Origin: Kordiimonas sp. SCSIO 12610
GTDB taxonomy: Bacteria > Pseudomonadota > Alphaproteobacteria > Sphingomonadales > Kordiimonadaceae
Length of the DNA: 64,000 bases
NCBI RefSeq assembly: GCF_024398015.1
Contig: NZ_CP073747.1
Location: forward strand, 1,870,501 to 1,934,500
Direction of reading: 5' to 3'
Part shown: positions 28,075 to 38,493 of the stretch, piece by piece
How the letters are laid out: each line of letters begins with the position of its first letter
Numbering within the stretch: position 1 is the first letter of the stretch
Translations under genes and position numbers: made by a program
The notes under the pieces: generated by a model
What the model was told of the DNA's origin: nothing
Databases searched by the model: none
Seen by the model: only the letters and a program-made list of their open reading frames with translations

Positions 28075-28665
28075 ATGAAAATATACGGCGATAAACGGTC
28101 AGGAAACTGCCTGAAAGTTCAATATGTCTGTGATTATTTGGGTATTTCTTATGACTGGGAAGATGTCGATGTCCTATCAGGACGCACTCGAAGCGGAACA
28201 TTTTTGAAGTTAAATCCATCAGGCCAAGTCCCGGTGATAGAACTTTCTGATGGTCGCTGCCTATCTCAATCCAATGCAATAATACGGTTCTTAGCCAATG
28301 AAAGCCCACTGGTACCGGCCAATTCCTGGGCACGAGCCAAGATGGATGAATGGCTGTTTTGGGAACAATATAGTCATGAACCAGCCATAGCCGTTTGTCG
28401 GTTTCATATGTTATTTTTGGAAAAGGCAAAGAACGAGCGTGATCCAGCGTTGGTTACCAAGGGTGAGTCTGCCCTGAATATCATGGAGAATCACCTGCAG
28501 GATAATGAATGGTTCATAGGGGATCATATTACGCTCGCAGATATAGCGCTTTATGCCTACACACAATTCTCAGCGGATGGTGGTTTTGATTTGATGGCAA
28601 AACCAAGAATAAAATTATGGCTGAGGCGCGTGCGCAAAGAACTCAACTCATCTTTCGCTGCCTGA
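28075..28665 (+). CDS. glutathione S-transferase family protein
   Basis: 196 residues with a thioredoxin-like N domain (MKIYGDKRSGNCLKVQYVCDYL, GQVPVIELSDG with cis-Pro, and SQSNAIIRFLA, the glutathione gamma-Glu site) and a helical C domain with ITLADIALYAY. It conjugates or reduces with glutathione in the cytosol; the substrate is unknown. I chose ATG 28075 with GGGGA upstream, where the fold starts. The longer frame from 28027 adds 16 unconserved residues. Confidence 0.87.
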   Translation: MKIYGDKRSGNCLKVQYVCDYLGISYDWEDVDVLSGRTRSGTFLKLNPSGQVPVIELSDGRCLSQSNAIIRFLANESPLVPANSWARAKMDEWLFWEQYSHEPAIAVCRFHMLFLEKAKNERDPALVTKGESALNIMENHLQDNEWFIGDHITLADIALYAYTQFSADGGFDLMAKPRIKLWLRRVRKELNSSFAA

Positions 28666-28832
28666 TCTTGTTAAAACTAGCCGCTTACAGGCTCATTTGT
28701 GTTCAGCACGGGCGGGTACACAGCCAATCTGCAAAATTCATTATTATACAGGCATAATAATAACAGTCTTAAGGGCAAGCTTACTAATAAGCTAAGGTGC
28801 TCTTGTCGGGTATTTATATATTCAGAAAATAG

Positions 28833-28922
28833 TGGCGGGCGGGGTGGGATTCGAACCCACGAAGGGCTTGCACCCTTGCCGGTTTTCAAGACCGGTGCAT
28901 TCAACCACTCTGCCACCCGCCC
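28833..28922 (-). tRNA. tRNA-Ser (UGA)
   Basis: A 90-nt cloverleaf on the minus strand. It has acceptor GGGCGGG/CCCGCCC, an anticodon stem CCGGT-loop-ACCGG with loop CTTGAAA (anticodon TGA), a long variable arm (AAGGGTGC/GCCCTT region), T-arm GTGGG-TTCGAAT-CCCAC, discriminator G and encoded CCA. The long variable arm and UGA anticodon identify serine. The flanking open frames on both strands are only shadows of this gene. Confidence 0.95.
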
Positions 28923-29248
28923 GTGTGCTGCGATGGCGTGATCTGAGCGGTCTTTTAACCAAACAAATTGTTTCCGTCTAGCCCTATTATTATGTTTTTT
29001 TTACATAAGTGAAAAAAGACACCTAAACTCCATTTTGTTTCCTTGCGTGGAAGGTTCCAAATTGCTAGAAAAATAGAGTGAAAATGCTATGCAGCACGTG
29101 CTTGTGAATGCTCATTAGTATTTGATGATAATATTTAAAATAGGAATTCAATATCAGAACATAAATGTGTGTATCGTTTTATTGTTTTAAACCGATATTT
29201 ATAATTCTGTTTTGATTAAAGAAGCCAAAAATAACAGGGAATACCCTC
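28923..29248. other. non-coding leader region of gyrA
   Basis: 326 bp between the tRNA-Ser 5' end and gyrA. AT-rich toward gyrA. It must hold the promoters of both divergent units, but I cannot single out a convincing -35/-10 pair. Confidence 0.4.
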
Positions 29249-31996
29249 TTGAGCGATAATACCCCACTCACTCCTGAAGAACGCGATATTCAACCCATTA
29301 CTATCGAAGAGGAAATGAAATCCTCTTATCTCGATTATGCAATGAGCGTAATTGTTTCTCGTGCATTGCCTGACGTACGTGATGGTTTGAAACCTGTTCA
29401 CCGCCGTATTTTATATTCAATGCATGAAAATAACTATGAGTGGAACAGGCCGTATCGCAAATCGGCACGTATTGTCGGGGACGTAATGGGTAAATACCAC
29501 CCCCACGGCGATAGCGCGATTTATGATGCATTGGTTCGCTTGGCGCAGGACTTCTCTATGCGGGCGCCGCTTATTGATGGGCAGGGTAACTTTGGTTCTA
29601 TGGACGGCGATAGCGCTGCTGCAATGCGTTATACCGAAGCCCGAATGGATAAGATATCAAGCATGATTCTTGCTGATATCGATAAAGATACAGTCAACTT
29701 TCAGCCAAACTATGACGAAAGCGAAAGCGAGCCTGTTGTACTTCCGGCCCGTTTTCCGAATTTGTTGGTGAACGGTGGCGCTGGTATCGCGGTTGGTATG
29801 GCAACGAATATCCCGCCGCATAACCTCCGTGAAGTTATTGATGGTGTTTTTGCGGTTATTGAAAATCCGGATATCGACACGTTAGGTCTGATGGAACACA
29901 TCAAAGGTCCTGACTTCCCGACAGGTGGTATTATTCTGGGTGCTGGCGGCATAAGGTCCGCGTTTGAAACAGGGCGGGGTTCGGTTGTAATTCGAAGTAA
30001 AACCCATGTTGAAGAAATTCGGGCTGGTCGATTTGCTATCGTGATTACGGAAGTGCCTTATCAGGTCAATAAGGCGTCCATGATCGAAAAGATCGCAGAA
30101 TGCGTGCAGACCAAGCGTATTGAAGGCATTTCAGATATTCGCGACGAATCAGACCGCGATGGTGTGCGTGTTGTTGTTGAGCTTAAGCGTGATACGGTTC
30201 CCGAGGTTGTTCTTAATCAGCTATTCCGCTTCACACAGGTTCAAACTAGCTTCGGCGTTAACATGCTTGCCTTGAATGGCGGCAAACCAGAACAATTAAA
30301 CCTTAAGCAAGTTCTGGAAGCTTTCATTGATTTCCGTGAAGAGGTGATCACTCGCAGGACCAAGTTTGATCTGAATAAGGCTCGCGACCGCGCTCATATC
30401 ATGGTTGGCCTCGTGACCGCAGTTGCTAATATTGACGAAGTTGTTGCAATCATTCGGGGCGCGCCATCACCGGCCGCAGCGCGCGAGGCGCTTCGCAACC
30501 GTCGTTGGCACCCTGGTGAGATTATGGACTACCTTGAGCTTATCAATGAAACCGGCGCGCTGAACGAGGACGGCACTTACCAGCTTTCTGATATTCAGGT
30601 TAAAGCTATTCTCGATCTGCGTTTGCACCGCCTAACAGCGCTTGGACGTGATGAAATTGGCGGCGAGTTAGAAGAGCTTGCAGCCCGTATCCGCGTCTAT
30701 TTGGAAATTCTTCAGTCACGTGAAAAACTATATGAAGTTTTAACCACAGAATTATCCGCGGTACGTGAAGAATTTGGTAATGACCGCCGCACTGAAATCG
30801 ATATGGATACTGCGGGTGCGTTCGACGATGAAGACCTGATCGCGCGTGAAGATATGGTCGTCACTGTAACCCACACCGGTTACATTAAACGTGTACCGCT
30901 TTCGACCTACCGTGCGCAGCGCCGTGGCGGCAAAGGCCGTTCTGGCATGCAGACCAAAGATGAGGACTTCCTCTCTACCGTATTCATCGCTGATACGCAT
31001 ACGCCTGTGTTGTTCTTCTCGAACACAGGACAGGTATATAAAATGAAAGTGTGGAAGCTTCCACTTGGAACACCACAGTCAAAAGGTAAGGCAGTAATCA
31101 ACCTACTACCACTTCAGCAGGATGAAACGATCGCAACCATTCTCCCACTTCCTGAGGACGAGGATAGCTGGGGTGACTTGCATGTTATGTTTGCAACGGC
31201 AAAAGGGAACGTGCGCCGCAATCGACTTTCCGATTTCTCAAACGTCATGGCGAACGGCAAGATTGCTATCCGTTTCTCAGATGACGATGATAAATTAATA
31301 GGTGTTGATGTTTGCACAGAAAACGATGATGTCTTACTAGCAGCCAAAGGCGGCCGTGCAATCCGCTTCAAGGCAGCGGATGTTCGTTTGTTTGCTGGCC
31401 GTACGTCCACTGGTGTGCGCGGTATGAAATTCGCTGAAGGTGATGAAGTAATTTCCATGTGCATTCTGAACGGCACTGATGCGTCAACAGAAGAACGTGA
31501 TGCATACCTTCGTGCGGCTTCGTGGAAAACGGAACCTGGTGAGCGAACGCTTTCTGATGAGCGTATGCAGGAATTGAAGGATGTTGAACAGTTTATCCTT
31601 ACAGTTACGAGTAATGGATTTGGTAAGCGAACCAGCAACCATGAATACCGCGTGACTGGACGTGGTGGGCAGGGTATTTGGAATGTTCCTAGTGACGATC
31701 GCCTACGTTCTCAAATTGGTAATGTCGTTGCTGTTTTCCCAATCACGGACGATGAACAGGTGATGATGGTTACTGATCAAGGCAAGTTGATCAGAACGCC
31801 TGTTCATGATGTGCGGATTGCTGCAAGGAATACAAAAGGCGTAACGTTATTTAAAGTGTCTGATGATGAAACAATCGTTTCTGTCGCAAAACTTCAGGAA
31901 ACTGATGAGGAAGAAGCATCAGAAAACAATAGTAGCGATGCTGGTTCCGAGGCCTCTGAAGCAAACGCAGCGCCAGACACAAATAATGAAGATTAA
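29249..31996 (+). CDS. gyrA: DNA gyrase subunit A
   Basis: 915-residue breakage-reunion subunit of gyrase, which introduces negative supercoils with GyrB. The winged-helix region contains the catalytic Tyr128 ([10 protein letters not shown]). The quinolone-determining region [10 protein letters not shown] keeps Ser89 and Asp93, equivalent to E. coli Ser83 and Asp87, so no common resistance change is present. The beta-pinwheel C domain has the GyrA box QRRGGKGR (residue ~555). An acidic Ser/Glu/Ala tail ends the protein. The start is TTG (29249) behind AGGGA. It leads the gyrA-coaD-ppi cluster, with coaD 17 bp downstream. Confidence 0.97.
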   Translation: MSDNTPLTPEERDIQPITIEEEMKSSYLDYAMSVIVSRALPDVRDGLKPVHRRILYSMHENNYEWNRPYRKSARIVGDVMGKYHPHGDSAIYDALVRLAQDFSMRAPLIDGQGNFGSMDGDSAAAMRYTEARMDKISSMILADIDKDTVNFQPNYDESESEPVVLPARFPNLLVNGGAGIAVGMATNIPPHNLREVIDGVFAVIENPDIDTLGLMEHIKGPDFPTGGIILGAGGIRSAFETGRGSVVIRSKTHVEEIRAGRFAIVITEVPYQVNKASMIEKIAECVQTKRIEGISDIRDESDRDGVRVVVELKRDTVPEVVLNQLFRFTQVQTSFGVNMLALNGGKPEQLNLKQVLEAFIDFREEVITRRTKFDLNKARDRAHIMVGLVTAVANIDEVVAIIRGAPSPAAAREALRNRRWHPGEIMDYLELINETGALNEDGTYQLSDIQVKAILDLRLHRLTALGRDEIGGELEELAARIRVYLEILQSREKLYEVLTTELSAVREEFGNDRRTEIDMDTAGAFDDEDLIAREDMVVTVTHTGYIKRVPLSTYRAQRRGGKGRSGMQTKDEDFLSTVFIADTHTPVLFFSNTGQVYKMKVWKLPLGTPQSKGKAVINLLPLQQDETIATILPLPEDEDSWGDLHVMFATAKGNVRRNRLSDFSNVMANGKIAIRFSDDDDKLIGVDVCTENDDVLLAAKGGRAIRFKAADVRLFAGRTSTGVRGMKFAEGDEVISMCILNGTDASTEERDAYLRAASWKTEPGERTLSDERMQELKDVEQFILTVTSNGFGKRTSNHEYRVTGRGGQGIWNVPSDDRLRSQIGNVVAVFPITDDEQVMMVTDQGKLIRTPVHDVRIAARNTKGVTLFKVSDDETIVSVAKLQETDEEEASENNSSDAGSEASEANAAPDTNNED

Positions 31997-32013
31997 TTGC
32001 TAAGGGAAGGCGG

Positions 32014-32523
32014 ATGTCAAAATATCGTATTGGATTATACCCAGGTACATTTGACCCGATAACAAACGGGCATATTGATATTGTTAAGCGTGGCCTCCGT
32101 CTTGTTGATAAACTTATTATCGGTGTCGCGACAAACCCTAGCAAGAACCCTATGTTTAGCCTGGAAGAACGCGTTGAAATGGTTGAGCGCGAATTAAAGC
32201 CACTTGCTGAAGAAGTAGGGGTTGATTTTGAAGTTCAGCAATTTGATGAGCTTTTGATGCATTTTGCTGAAAAGGTTAATGCCACTGTAATTATTCGTGG
32301 TCTTCGGGCGGTAGCAGATTTTGAATATGAGTTCCAGATGACTGGGATGAACTATCAAATCAATCCAAATATTGAGACATTATTTTTAATGGCTGATCCA
32401 CGCTATCAAACTATTGCCTCAAAGTTGGTTAAAGAAGTTGCATTGTACGGTGGGGAAATAGCGCCCTTTGTACCGGCAACGATCGCAGAGGCCGTTAGGG
32501 CCAAAATTGCTGATGCGAAGTAG
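32014..32523 (+). CDS. coaD: phosphopantetheine adenylyltransferase
   Basis: Fourth step of coenzyme A synthesis: ATP plus 4'-phosphopantetheine gives dephospho-CoA. The 169 residues have the nucleotidyltransferase motif YPGTFDPITNGHIDI (T/HxxH), IIRGLRAVADFEYE and the SKLVKEVA region with ISSS-like contacts replaced by IASK. Hexameric cytosolic enzyme. It lies between gyrA and a peptidylprolyl isomerase gene, a common alphaproteobacterial order. Confidence 0.96.
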   Translation: MSKYRIGLYPGTFDPITNGHIDIVKRGLRLVDKLIIGVATNPSKNPMFSLEERVEMVERELKPLAEEVGVDFEVQQFDELLMHFAEKVNATVIIRGLRAVADFEYEFQMTGMNYQINPNIETLFLMADPRYQTIASKLVKEVALYGGEIAPFVPATIAEAVRAKIADAK

Positions 32524-32542
32524 CTCAGTAAGTGAGAATGAT

Positions 32543-33094
32543 ATGTTTAAATATATTTTAGTAGCAGTTTTAACGATGGTGGGAATTATGAGTGAAGAAT
32601 TAGACGCCGCTGAATTACAGCTTTCGCTAGATAAAGAGAATATACTCTATATGGACCTGGAATTTGGTCGTGTGGAAATATTGATGCGACCTGACGTTGC
32701 CCCTAACCATGTTGATCGCATGAAAGAATTAGCGCGTGAAGGCTTTTATGATGGCATTGTGTTTCACCGTGTGATCCCAGGTTTTATGGCGCAGGGCGGT
32801 GATCCGACAGGTACAGGAACCGGTGGTAGTGACAAACCTAACTTGAAGGCTGAATTTAATCGTGTTCCTCATTTGCGCGGTACACTATCTATGGCTCGGA
32901 CCGACAATCCAGACAGCGCAAACAGCCAGTTCTTTATTTGTTTTACCCGCTGTGCGCAGCTTGATAACAAATATACTGTTTGGGGCCGTGTAATCAAAGG
33001 TATGGAATTTGTCGATATGATCGAAAAAGGCGAGCCTCCACGTAATCCAAGTAAAATTATTAGTGTGCGTGTTGCCGCAGACGTTGATAAATAA
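32543..33094 (+). CDS. cyclophilin-type peptidylprolyl isomerase
   Basis: 183 residues with an N-terminal hydrophobic signal segment and a cyclophilin fold. Motifs are FDGIVFHRVIPGFMAQGGD-like (FYDGIVFHRVIPGFM, catalytic Arg), GTLSMART, NSQFFICF and LDNKYTVWGRV. It speeds proline isomerisation, probably in the periplasm. Start ATG 32543 with AGTGAG upstream. Last gene of the gyrA-coaD cluster before a terminator. Confidence 0.93.
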   Translation: MFKYILVAVLTMVGIMSEELDAAELQLSLDKENILYMDLEFGRVEILMRPDVAPNHVDRMKELAREGFYDGIVFHRVIPGFMAQGGDPTGTGTGGSDKPNLKAEFNRVPHLRGTLSMARTDNPDSANSQFFICFTRCAQLDNKYTVWGRVIKGMEFVDMIEKGEPPRNPSKIISVRVAADVDK

Positions 33095-33117
33095 ACAATA
33101 ATGCCATTACATGAAAG

Positions 33118-33141
33118 AGGCGCTTCCGGCGCCTTTTTTTG
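33118..33141 (+). terminator. intrinsic terminator
   Basis: AGGCGC-TTCCG-GCGCCT followed by a seven-T run, 24 bp after the isomerase stop. Confidence 0.85.
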
Positions 33142-33237
33142 TTTCTAACCAACAACAATCAATGTATATAGCCAAGCCTTTAAAACCCTAAAACAGCATA
33201 AAGTCTATTTGCTTTGATAACTGAATGAAACATCGTC

Positions 33238-34278
33238 ATGAACGTAAATGATTTCGATTTTGAACTACCGAAAGAGTCGATCGCCATAAGACCAGCAAGG
33301 CCGCGTGATAGCGCCCGTATGCTTGTTTTAAATGCTGAAAGCCAATTAGAGCATAAATCGGTTTTGGATTTAGCAGATTATTTAACGTCTGAGGATGTGA
33401 TTGTCTTCAACAATACCCGGGTAATTCCTGGAAGATTGTATGGAAAGCGCGGCGATGCCAAAGTTGAGGTAACGCTCCATAAGCGCAATTCGGCGACAGA
33501 ATGGCAGGCCTTTGCAAAACCAGCAAAAAAATGCCGGTTGAATGATATTCTTGATTTCAATGGACTAAGCGCAAAGGTAACCGCAATAGGCGAAGCTGGC
33601 GAACGTACACTTCAATTCAACGTCGAAGATAATGCGATGACTGAGGCACTCGAAGCGCATGGAACAATGCCTTTGCCGCCTTATATCGCTGCACAGCGCG
33701 CTGTTGATAATGCCGATGCTGATGATTATCAGACTGTCTACGCGGCGGAAGACGGCGCAGTTGCGGCACCAACCGCTGGTCTGCATTTCACTGATCGAAT
33801 GTTTGAAAAATTAAAAGAAAAAGGCGTTAAGCAAGCAACGGTTACTCTCCATGTTGGGGCGGGGACATTCTTACCAGTGAAGGTGGAAGATACTAAAGAT
33901 CATAAAATGCACAGCGAATGGGGTGAAATAACACCAGAAACAGCAGCATTACTAAATGATACAAAGGCACGAGGTGGTCGAATTATATCGGTAGGAACAA
34001 CATCGATGCGGCTTCTTGAAAGCGCGGCAGATGAAAAGGGCATCATTCATCCCTTCAAAGACGATACAGATATTTTTATTACGCCGGGCTATCGCTTTAG
34101 GGCTGTTGACATTTTAATGACTAATTTTCATTTACCTAAATCAACTCTTTTCATGCTGGTATCAGCATTCGCTGGTTTTGAGGAAATGCATTATACATAC
34201 AAAACAGCAATTAAAGACGGGTACCGTTTTTATTCTTACGGCGATTCCAGCCTTCTCTTTCTAAAAAAGGACGCTTAA
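33238..34278 (+). CDS. queA: tRNA preQ1(34) S-adenosylmethionine ribosyltransferase-isomerase
   Basis: Makes epoxyqueuosine in tRNA by transferring ribose from S-adenosylmethionine. The 346 residues match QueA throughout: [37 protein letters not shown], the [21 protein letters not shown] signature and [18 protein letters not shown]. Stands 2 bp before tgt, so both queuosine genes are coupled. Confidence 0.97.
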   Translation: MNVNDFDFELPKESIAIRPARPRDSARMLVLNAESQLEHKSVLDLADYLTSEDVIVFNNTRVIPGRLYGKRGDAKVEVTLHKRNSATEWQAFAKPAKKCRLNDILDFNGLSAKVTAIGEAGERTLQFNVEDNAMTEALEAHGTMPLPPYIAAQRAVDNADADDYQTVYAAEDGAVAAPTAGLHFTDRMFEKLKEKGVKQATVTLHVGAGTFLPVKVEDTKDHKMHSEWGEITPETAALLNDTKARGGRIISVGTTSMRLLESAADEKGIIHPFKDDTDIFITPGYRFRAVDILMTNFHLPKSTLFMLVSAFAGFEEMHYTYKTAIKDGYRFYSYGDSSLLFLKKDA

Positions 34279-34280
34279 TC

Positions 34281-35423
34281 ATGAGCGAACGTTTTTCCTA
34301 TAAAATTCATGCAACCGACGGCATGGCGCGCGCTGGTACCATTCAAATGATGCGCGGTGAAATCAGAACACCCGCTTTTATGCCAGTAGGTACAGCAGGT
34401 ACAGTTAAGGCTATGTATCCTGAAAATGTACGATCTACAGGCGCGGACATCCTCCTTGGCAACACATATCACCTGATGCTTCGCCCTACCGCAGAGCGGG
34501 TGCATAGGTTGGGTGGACTACATAAATTTATGAACTGGGACCGCCCGATCCTAACAGACTCTGGTGGGTTTCAGGTTATGTCGCTAGCGCAGCTTCGGAA
34601 AATGAGCGAAGAAGGTGTTACATTTCAATCCCACCTCGACGGCAGTAAGATTTTACTCACTCCAGAACGCTCGATGGAAATTCAGCGGCTCTTGGGTTCT
34701 GATATCGTAATGGCTTTCGATGAATGTACACCGTACCCAGCATCAGAGGAACAAACCAAAGAATCTATGGAATTATCCATGCGCTGGGCAAAGCGTTCAC
34801 GTGACGGTTTCAATAGCGGTGAAGAGCATGCGGCACGGTCTGCGCTTTTTGGTATTGTTCAGGGCGGCGTTTATGAGGACTTACGATTTAAATCAATCGA
34901 CGCCTTGACCGATATTGGCTTTGATGGTTATGCGATTGGCGGCCTTGCGGTTGGCGAAGGTCAAGAAATGATGTTCAAGGTGTTGGACTTCACAATGCCC
35001 AGAATGCCTAAAGATACGCCACGCTATCTAATGGGGGTTGGCAAGCCTGATGATATTGTTGGTGCGGTAGAGCGTGGCATTGATATGTTTGATTGTGTTA
35101 TGCCCACGCGCTCGGGAAGAACAGGGCAGGGGTTTACTCGCCGTGGTGCCATCAATATGAAAAATGCGCGCCACAAAGATGATATGCGACCAATTGATGA
35201 AGCATGCTCATGTCCCGCGTGTACGCAGTATTCACGTGCCTACATCCATCACCTTATCAAGTCGGGTGAAATGTTAGGGTCAATGCTCCTTACCTGGCAT
35301 AATTTACAGTTTTATCAAGACCTTATGGCAGGGCTTAGAAGCGCGATTAATGAGGGCCGATTAACTGAACATGCGAATAAGTTTCGAGAAACATATGCGC
35401 TTGGAGATATTGATCCCGTCTAG
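34281..35423 (+). CDS. tgt: queuine tRNA-ribosyltransferase (tRNA-guanine transglycosylase)
   Basis: Exchanges guanine-34 for preQ1 in GUN-anticodon tRNAs. The 380 residues contain [12 protein letters not shown] (catalytic Asp of the TIM barrel), [33 protein letters not shown] (nucleophilic Asp just before, in FDCVMPT), and the zinc site C-x-C-x2-C (CSCPAC) with a distal His. Downstream partner of queA. Confidence 0.97.
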   Translation: MSERFSYKIHATDGMARAGTIQMMRGEIRTPAFMPVGTAGTVKAMYPENVRSTGADILLGNTYHLMLRPTAERVHRLGGLHKFMNWDRPILTDSGGFQVMSLAQLRKMSEEGVTFQSHLDGSKILLTPERSMEIQRLLGSDIVMAFDECTPYPASEEQTKESMELSMRWAKRSRDGFNSGEEHAARSALFGIVQGGVYEDLRFKSIDALTDIGFDGYAIGGLAVGEGQEMMFKVLDFTMPRMPKDTPRYLMGVGKPDDIVGAVERGIDMFDCVMPTRSGRTGQGFTRRGAINMKNARHKDDMRPIDEACSCPACTQYSRAYIHHLIKSGEMLGSMLLTWHNLQFYQDLMAGLRSAINEGRLTEHANKFRETYALGDIDPV

Positions 35424-35429
35424 ATCAGT

Positions 35430-36953
35430 TTACCTTATGGTTACAGGCGTATAAAATTGTAAGCGCAGGTCTTTTTCACGGCAGTTTGAGGTCGGCTGCT
35501 CTTTTGTCGTGAGTGAGATTTCATCCTTATATGGAGTGTTGATGTACTGTTTTATATCCTCAACTACGCATTCCGCCTGATTATTAACAACGTGACCAAG
35601 CTGTGGGTAGCGATAAAATGTTACATTGGGGAACACTTCAAAAGCTTTCATGACTATATCACTGGGCGTTACCGGGTCTAAACCACCAGACAATATCAAC
35701 ACCCTAAGTGATGGATGTAACACAGGTTTTGTCATTGTTTGGCGTGGCTCTATGCCAAACCGGTTGCAAATAGCAGTTTGTCTTTCAAATAGCGCCTTTT
35801 TAAATCTAGATAATATTTCAAAATTGAAACTATCGTCTTTATCCGGTGTTCTTTCGCCCCATTTCCAATAGGGTAGCTCGGTGCACCGTATATAGTGTTG
35901 AACACCAAAACTGGTTAAATTCCTTTGTTGCTCTTCCGTAGTCATGTCTTGTGACAAACGTTTTAGAAAAACCTCTAAAGACTGAGCCGAAAGGGTGTAC
36001 GGAAGATATCGCACTGATGAGGGATGGCGAAAAGAGTTGAAAACTCTAGCCAACACATCGTTATCGTTTAATCGATAAGGCGTGGTTTTGTTAGCAGATT
36101 TAAAACTCTTAAGCGTTATGTAGTGTGGCCCTGAGTTTCCGTTCGTCAACATATGAAAAATATTTTCAATTCGTTTCGATATCTTTTGACGGCGATTCGG
36201 ACAATTTGCTTTTCTTGGAGCACACAATTCATCCAATTTCATTATGGTATTTTTAAATTGCGTTTCCAGATGCCAAAACTCATCAACCCACGGAGTTTCA
36301 GGGGAATCGAGTACAAGGCTTGTAACCGTGTTTGGAGATAAATTAGCGAGCTGTATTGCAGGGCGGGTTCCATAGGATTCTGCCATGATAACCCATTTTC
36401 TGATTCCTAAACTTTTTCGTAGCTTTTCGTAGGAATCTGCAATCGCCACTGTACCATATTTCAAAAGCTCGGCTTTTTGGAGGGATAGACGATCAATACA
36501 TCCTTTTAAAAATACCAGCCTTTTTAATTTTTGATGTGTTTTCTCATCTATGTCACTTGCTTTGGACCTGTATTCAAAGACCTGTTTTTCTTCTGCAATA
36601 CAATCAAATTTTTCTTTTGATTCGCCGTACAAACCATGAAGTGCTGGAAACAATATTATGCGGCCGAGTTGTTCCGATAGCTTCTCCATTTGAGGAAGAT
36701 ATTGTTCAGTATAAATGCCAGGGCCACCAGACAGATAAAAAACAGGTATATCATGTACTCTTCTGGATGGAACAAACCGATACAACCTGTGTTCCTGCTC
36801 CCATACACAATAAGCTGATTTGGCTTGCCTGAAAAAATCTGGATCGCAGCTGGGTGGATTTTCTTTTAAATTGATAGCGTTTGAATATGCGTGGCAGATT
36901 GTCGCAATATTCAGGGTGCTCAAAAGTAACAAATAGCGTAGAAATAAAGCCAT
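35430..36953 (-). CDS. exported alpha/beta hydrolase, S33 peptidase-like
   Basis: 507 residues with a signal peptide (cleavage near CHA-YSN). The alpha/beta-hydrolase core has LSGGPG (oxyanion), the nucleophile elbow AESYG (~195), the acid Asp in LSGGLDPVTP (~430) and the catalytic His in QLGHVV (~457). Eight cysteines suggest periplasmic disulfides. Resembles tripeptidyl-aminopeptidase/proline-iminopeptidase-like hydrolases. It ends 6 bp from the convergent tgt stop. AT-rich relative to queA-tgt, possibly acquired. Confidence 0.78.
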   Translation of the reverse strand: MALFLRYLLLLSTLNIATICHAYSNAINLKENPPSCDPDFFRQAKSAYCVWEQEHRLYRFVPSRRVHDIPVFYLSGGPGIYTEQYLPQMEKLSEQLGRIILFPALHGLYGESKEKFDCIAEEKQVFEYRSKASDIDEKTHQKLKRLVFLKGCIDRLSLQKAELLKYGTVAIADSYEKLRKSLGIRKWVIMAESYGTRPAIQLANLSPNTVTSLVLDSPETPWVDEFWHLETQFKNTIMKLDELCAPRKANCPNRRQKISKRIENIFHMLTNGNSGPHYITLKSFKSANKTTPYRLNDNDVLARVFNSFRHPSSVRYLPYTLSAQSLEVFLKRLSQDMTTEEQQRNLTSFGVQHYIRCTELPYWKWGERTPDKDDSFNFEILSRFKKALFERQTAICNRFGIEPRQTMTKPVLHPSLRVLILSGGLDPVTPSDIVMKAFEVFPNVTFYRYPQLGHVVNNQAECVVEDIKQYINTPYKDEISLTTKEQPTSNCREKDLRLQFYTPVTIR

Positions 36954-37117
36954 ACTGTGAGTGTAAAAGCAGGCAAATCAAAGCGCAATAGATCAATAGT
37001 CATAAAAAATTTCATTTTAATGATAGTTTTGCTTGACCGATTAGAATGATGCCCCTATGTTCCGCCGCGTTCCCACCGAACACTGAGTTCGTTACCAACA
37101 TATGGGAATAATGATAT

Positions 37118-37193
37118 GGGCCCGTAGCTCAGTTGGTAGAGCAACTGACTTTTAATCAGTGGGTCACAGGTTCGAATCCTGTCGGGCTCACCA
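37118..37193 (+). tRNA. tRNA-Lys (UUU)
   Basis: 76-nt cloverleaf. It has acceptor GGGCCCG/CGGGCTC, D-loop AGTTGGTA, anticodon stem ACTGA/TCAGT with loop CTTTTAA (anticodon TTT), a GTTCGAATC T-loop and encoded CCA. Followed 2 bp later by a terminator. Confidence 0.97.
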
Positions 37194-37195
37194 TC

Positions 37196-37230
37196 AAAAA
37201 GCTGACACTTTAAAGTGTCAGCTTTTTTGT
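37196..37230. terminator. intrinsic terminator after tRNA-Lys
   Basis: Perfect 16-bp self-complementary AAAAAGCTGACACTTT/AAAGTGTCAGCTTTTT. The stem closes with a minimal loop and runs into T. Confidence 0.85.
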
Positions 37231-37378
37231 TTTTTGCGCTCCTAGAGCATGTTCGCCATAATTACCTCACAATCATGATACTTTAATGAAATAAGCTTTT
37301 TTCTAGCTTGTGCATGGGGGCTCAGATTGCCTAATATCAATTTACAAAGATACGGATTAAGCATTGAACGGAGTGCAA

Positions 37379-38488
37379 ATGAACATCAATAAATCGATCG
37401 CAGTAATATTATGCTCTGTTTTTTCCATATCGAGTCTTTCAAATCCCATATTATCTTTTCAAACTATTGCTTCAACCGATGGTGTTGATGCCGTAGTTCA
37501 ACAAAACAATACAGACGAACCTACCTTGTCCGAGGAAGAAATTGCTTTTCAGAATTGGCTGACTGAGTTTAGGGCTGAGGCATTAGCAAAAGGCATTTCG
37601 CAGGAAACAATTGATACTGCGCTGCAAGGTGTCAAAGCACCCGAGAAGAAAATTGTAAAACGCGACAGAAGCCAACCGGAAGTCGTTCAAACCTACGCGA
37701 ACTATTTGTCACGCCGCGTAAGTGACTGGCGCAAAACCAAAGGCCGGGCGATGATGACAAATCACGCGGCTTCTCTTAAAGGGGCATCGGAAGCGTTTGG
37801 TGTTCAGTCGCGCTTTATTGCCGCCATTTGGGGAATTGAAACCAACTATGGAACTGTTCCGCTTACGATCCCTGTTTTCAATTCGCTTGCAACCCTTGCA
37901 TATGACAAACGTCGTGGCCCTCGTTTTAGAAGGGAAATGTTTGCTGCCTTAGAAATAATGGAAAAAGGTTATGCCGATTATGATCTAATGAAAGGGTCAT
38001 GGGCCGGGGCGATGGGACAACCGCAATTTATGCCCGAAAATTACCTTAAATATGCTGTTGATCAGGACGGTAATGGTAAACGGGATATCTGGACAACAAA
38101 CCCGGATGTCTTCGGCTCTATTGGTAACTATTTAAAATACTATGGCTGGCGTGATGATCAGACGTGGGGGCGGCCTGTAACGATACCTACGGGAAGTGAA
38201 ACAGCACTGCAAGGGAAGCAGGCTGATGGTATAACGCCAGCCCGTTTCTGTAAGGCATACAAAACAATGGGCATATGGCGTGACCTTCAAGATTGGCAGG
38301 CCCTTGGTGTAAGGCGCGCAGATGGAAGTGATTTGCCAAAAGTGTCCATTCCAGCTGCGATCATTATCGCTGACAAAGGCGATAATCAGGCTTATCTCGT
38401 GTATCAGAATTTTTGTTCAATTATGCGGTACAATCCATCCTTTAAATATGCCCTGTCCGTTGGCCTATTGTCAGATACGATAAGGTAA
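37379..38488 (+). CDS. lytic murein transglycosylase, MltB family
   Basis: 369-residue periplasmic cell-wall enzyme that cleaves glycan strands to 1,6-anhydro ends. It has a signal peptide, then the SLT_2 domain with the catalytic Glu in AAIWGIETNYG (~155), GSWAGAMGQPQFMPENY and NYLKYYGWR. ATG 37379 is preceded by GGAG at 5 nt; TTG 37364 is the upstream alternative. First gene of a cell-wall block with rlpA and a DD-carboxypeptidase, spaced 5 and 9 bp. Confidence 0.92.
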   Translation: MNINKSIAVILCSVFSISSLSNPILSFQTIASTDGVDAVVQQNNTDEPTLSEEEIAFQNWLTEFRAEALAKGISQETIDTALQGVKAPEKKIVKRDRSQPEVVQTYANYLSRRVSDWRKTKGRAMMTNHAASLKGASEAFGVQSRFIAAIWGIETNYGTVPLTIPVFNSLATLAYDKRRGPRFRREMFAALEIMEKGYADYDLMKGSWAGAMGQPQFMPENYLKYAVDQDGNGKRDIWTTNPDVFGSIGNYLKYYGWRDDQTWGRPVTIPTGSETALQGKQADGITPARFCKAYKTMGIWRDLQDWQALGVRRADGSDLPKVSIPAAIIIADKGDNQAYLVYQNFCSIMRYNPSFKYALSVGLLSDTIR

Positions 38489-38493
38489 ACCTT

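Noticed and set aside
28677-28941. Open frames on both strands around 28.7-28.9 kb
   Set aside because: They read through the tRNA-Ser gene; the product ends match the usual translated-tRNA pattern and have no independent support.
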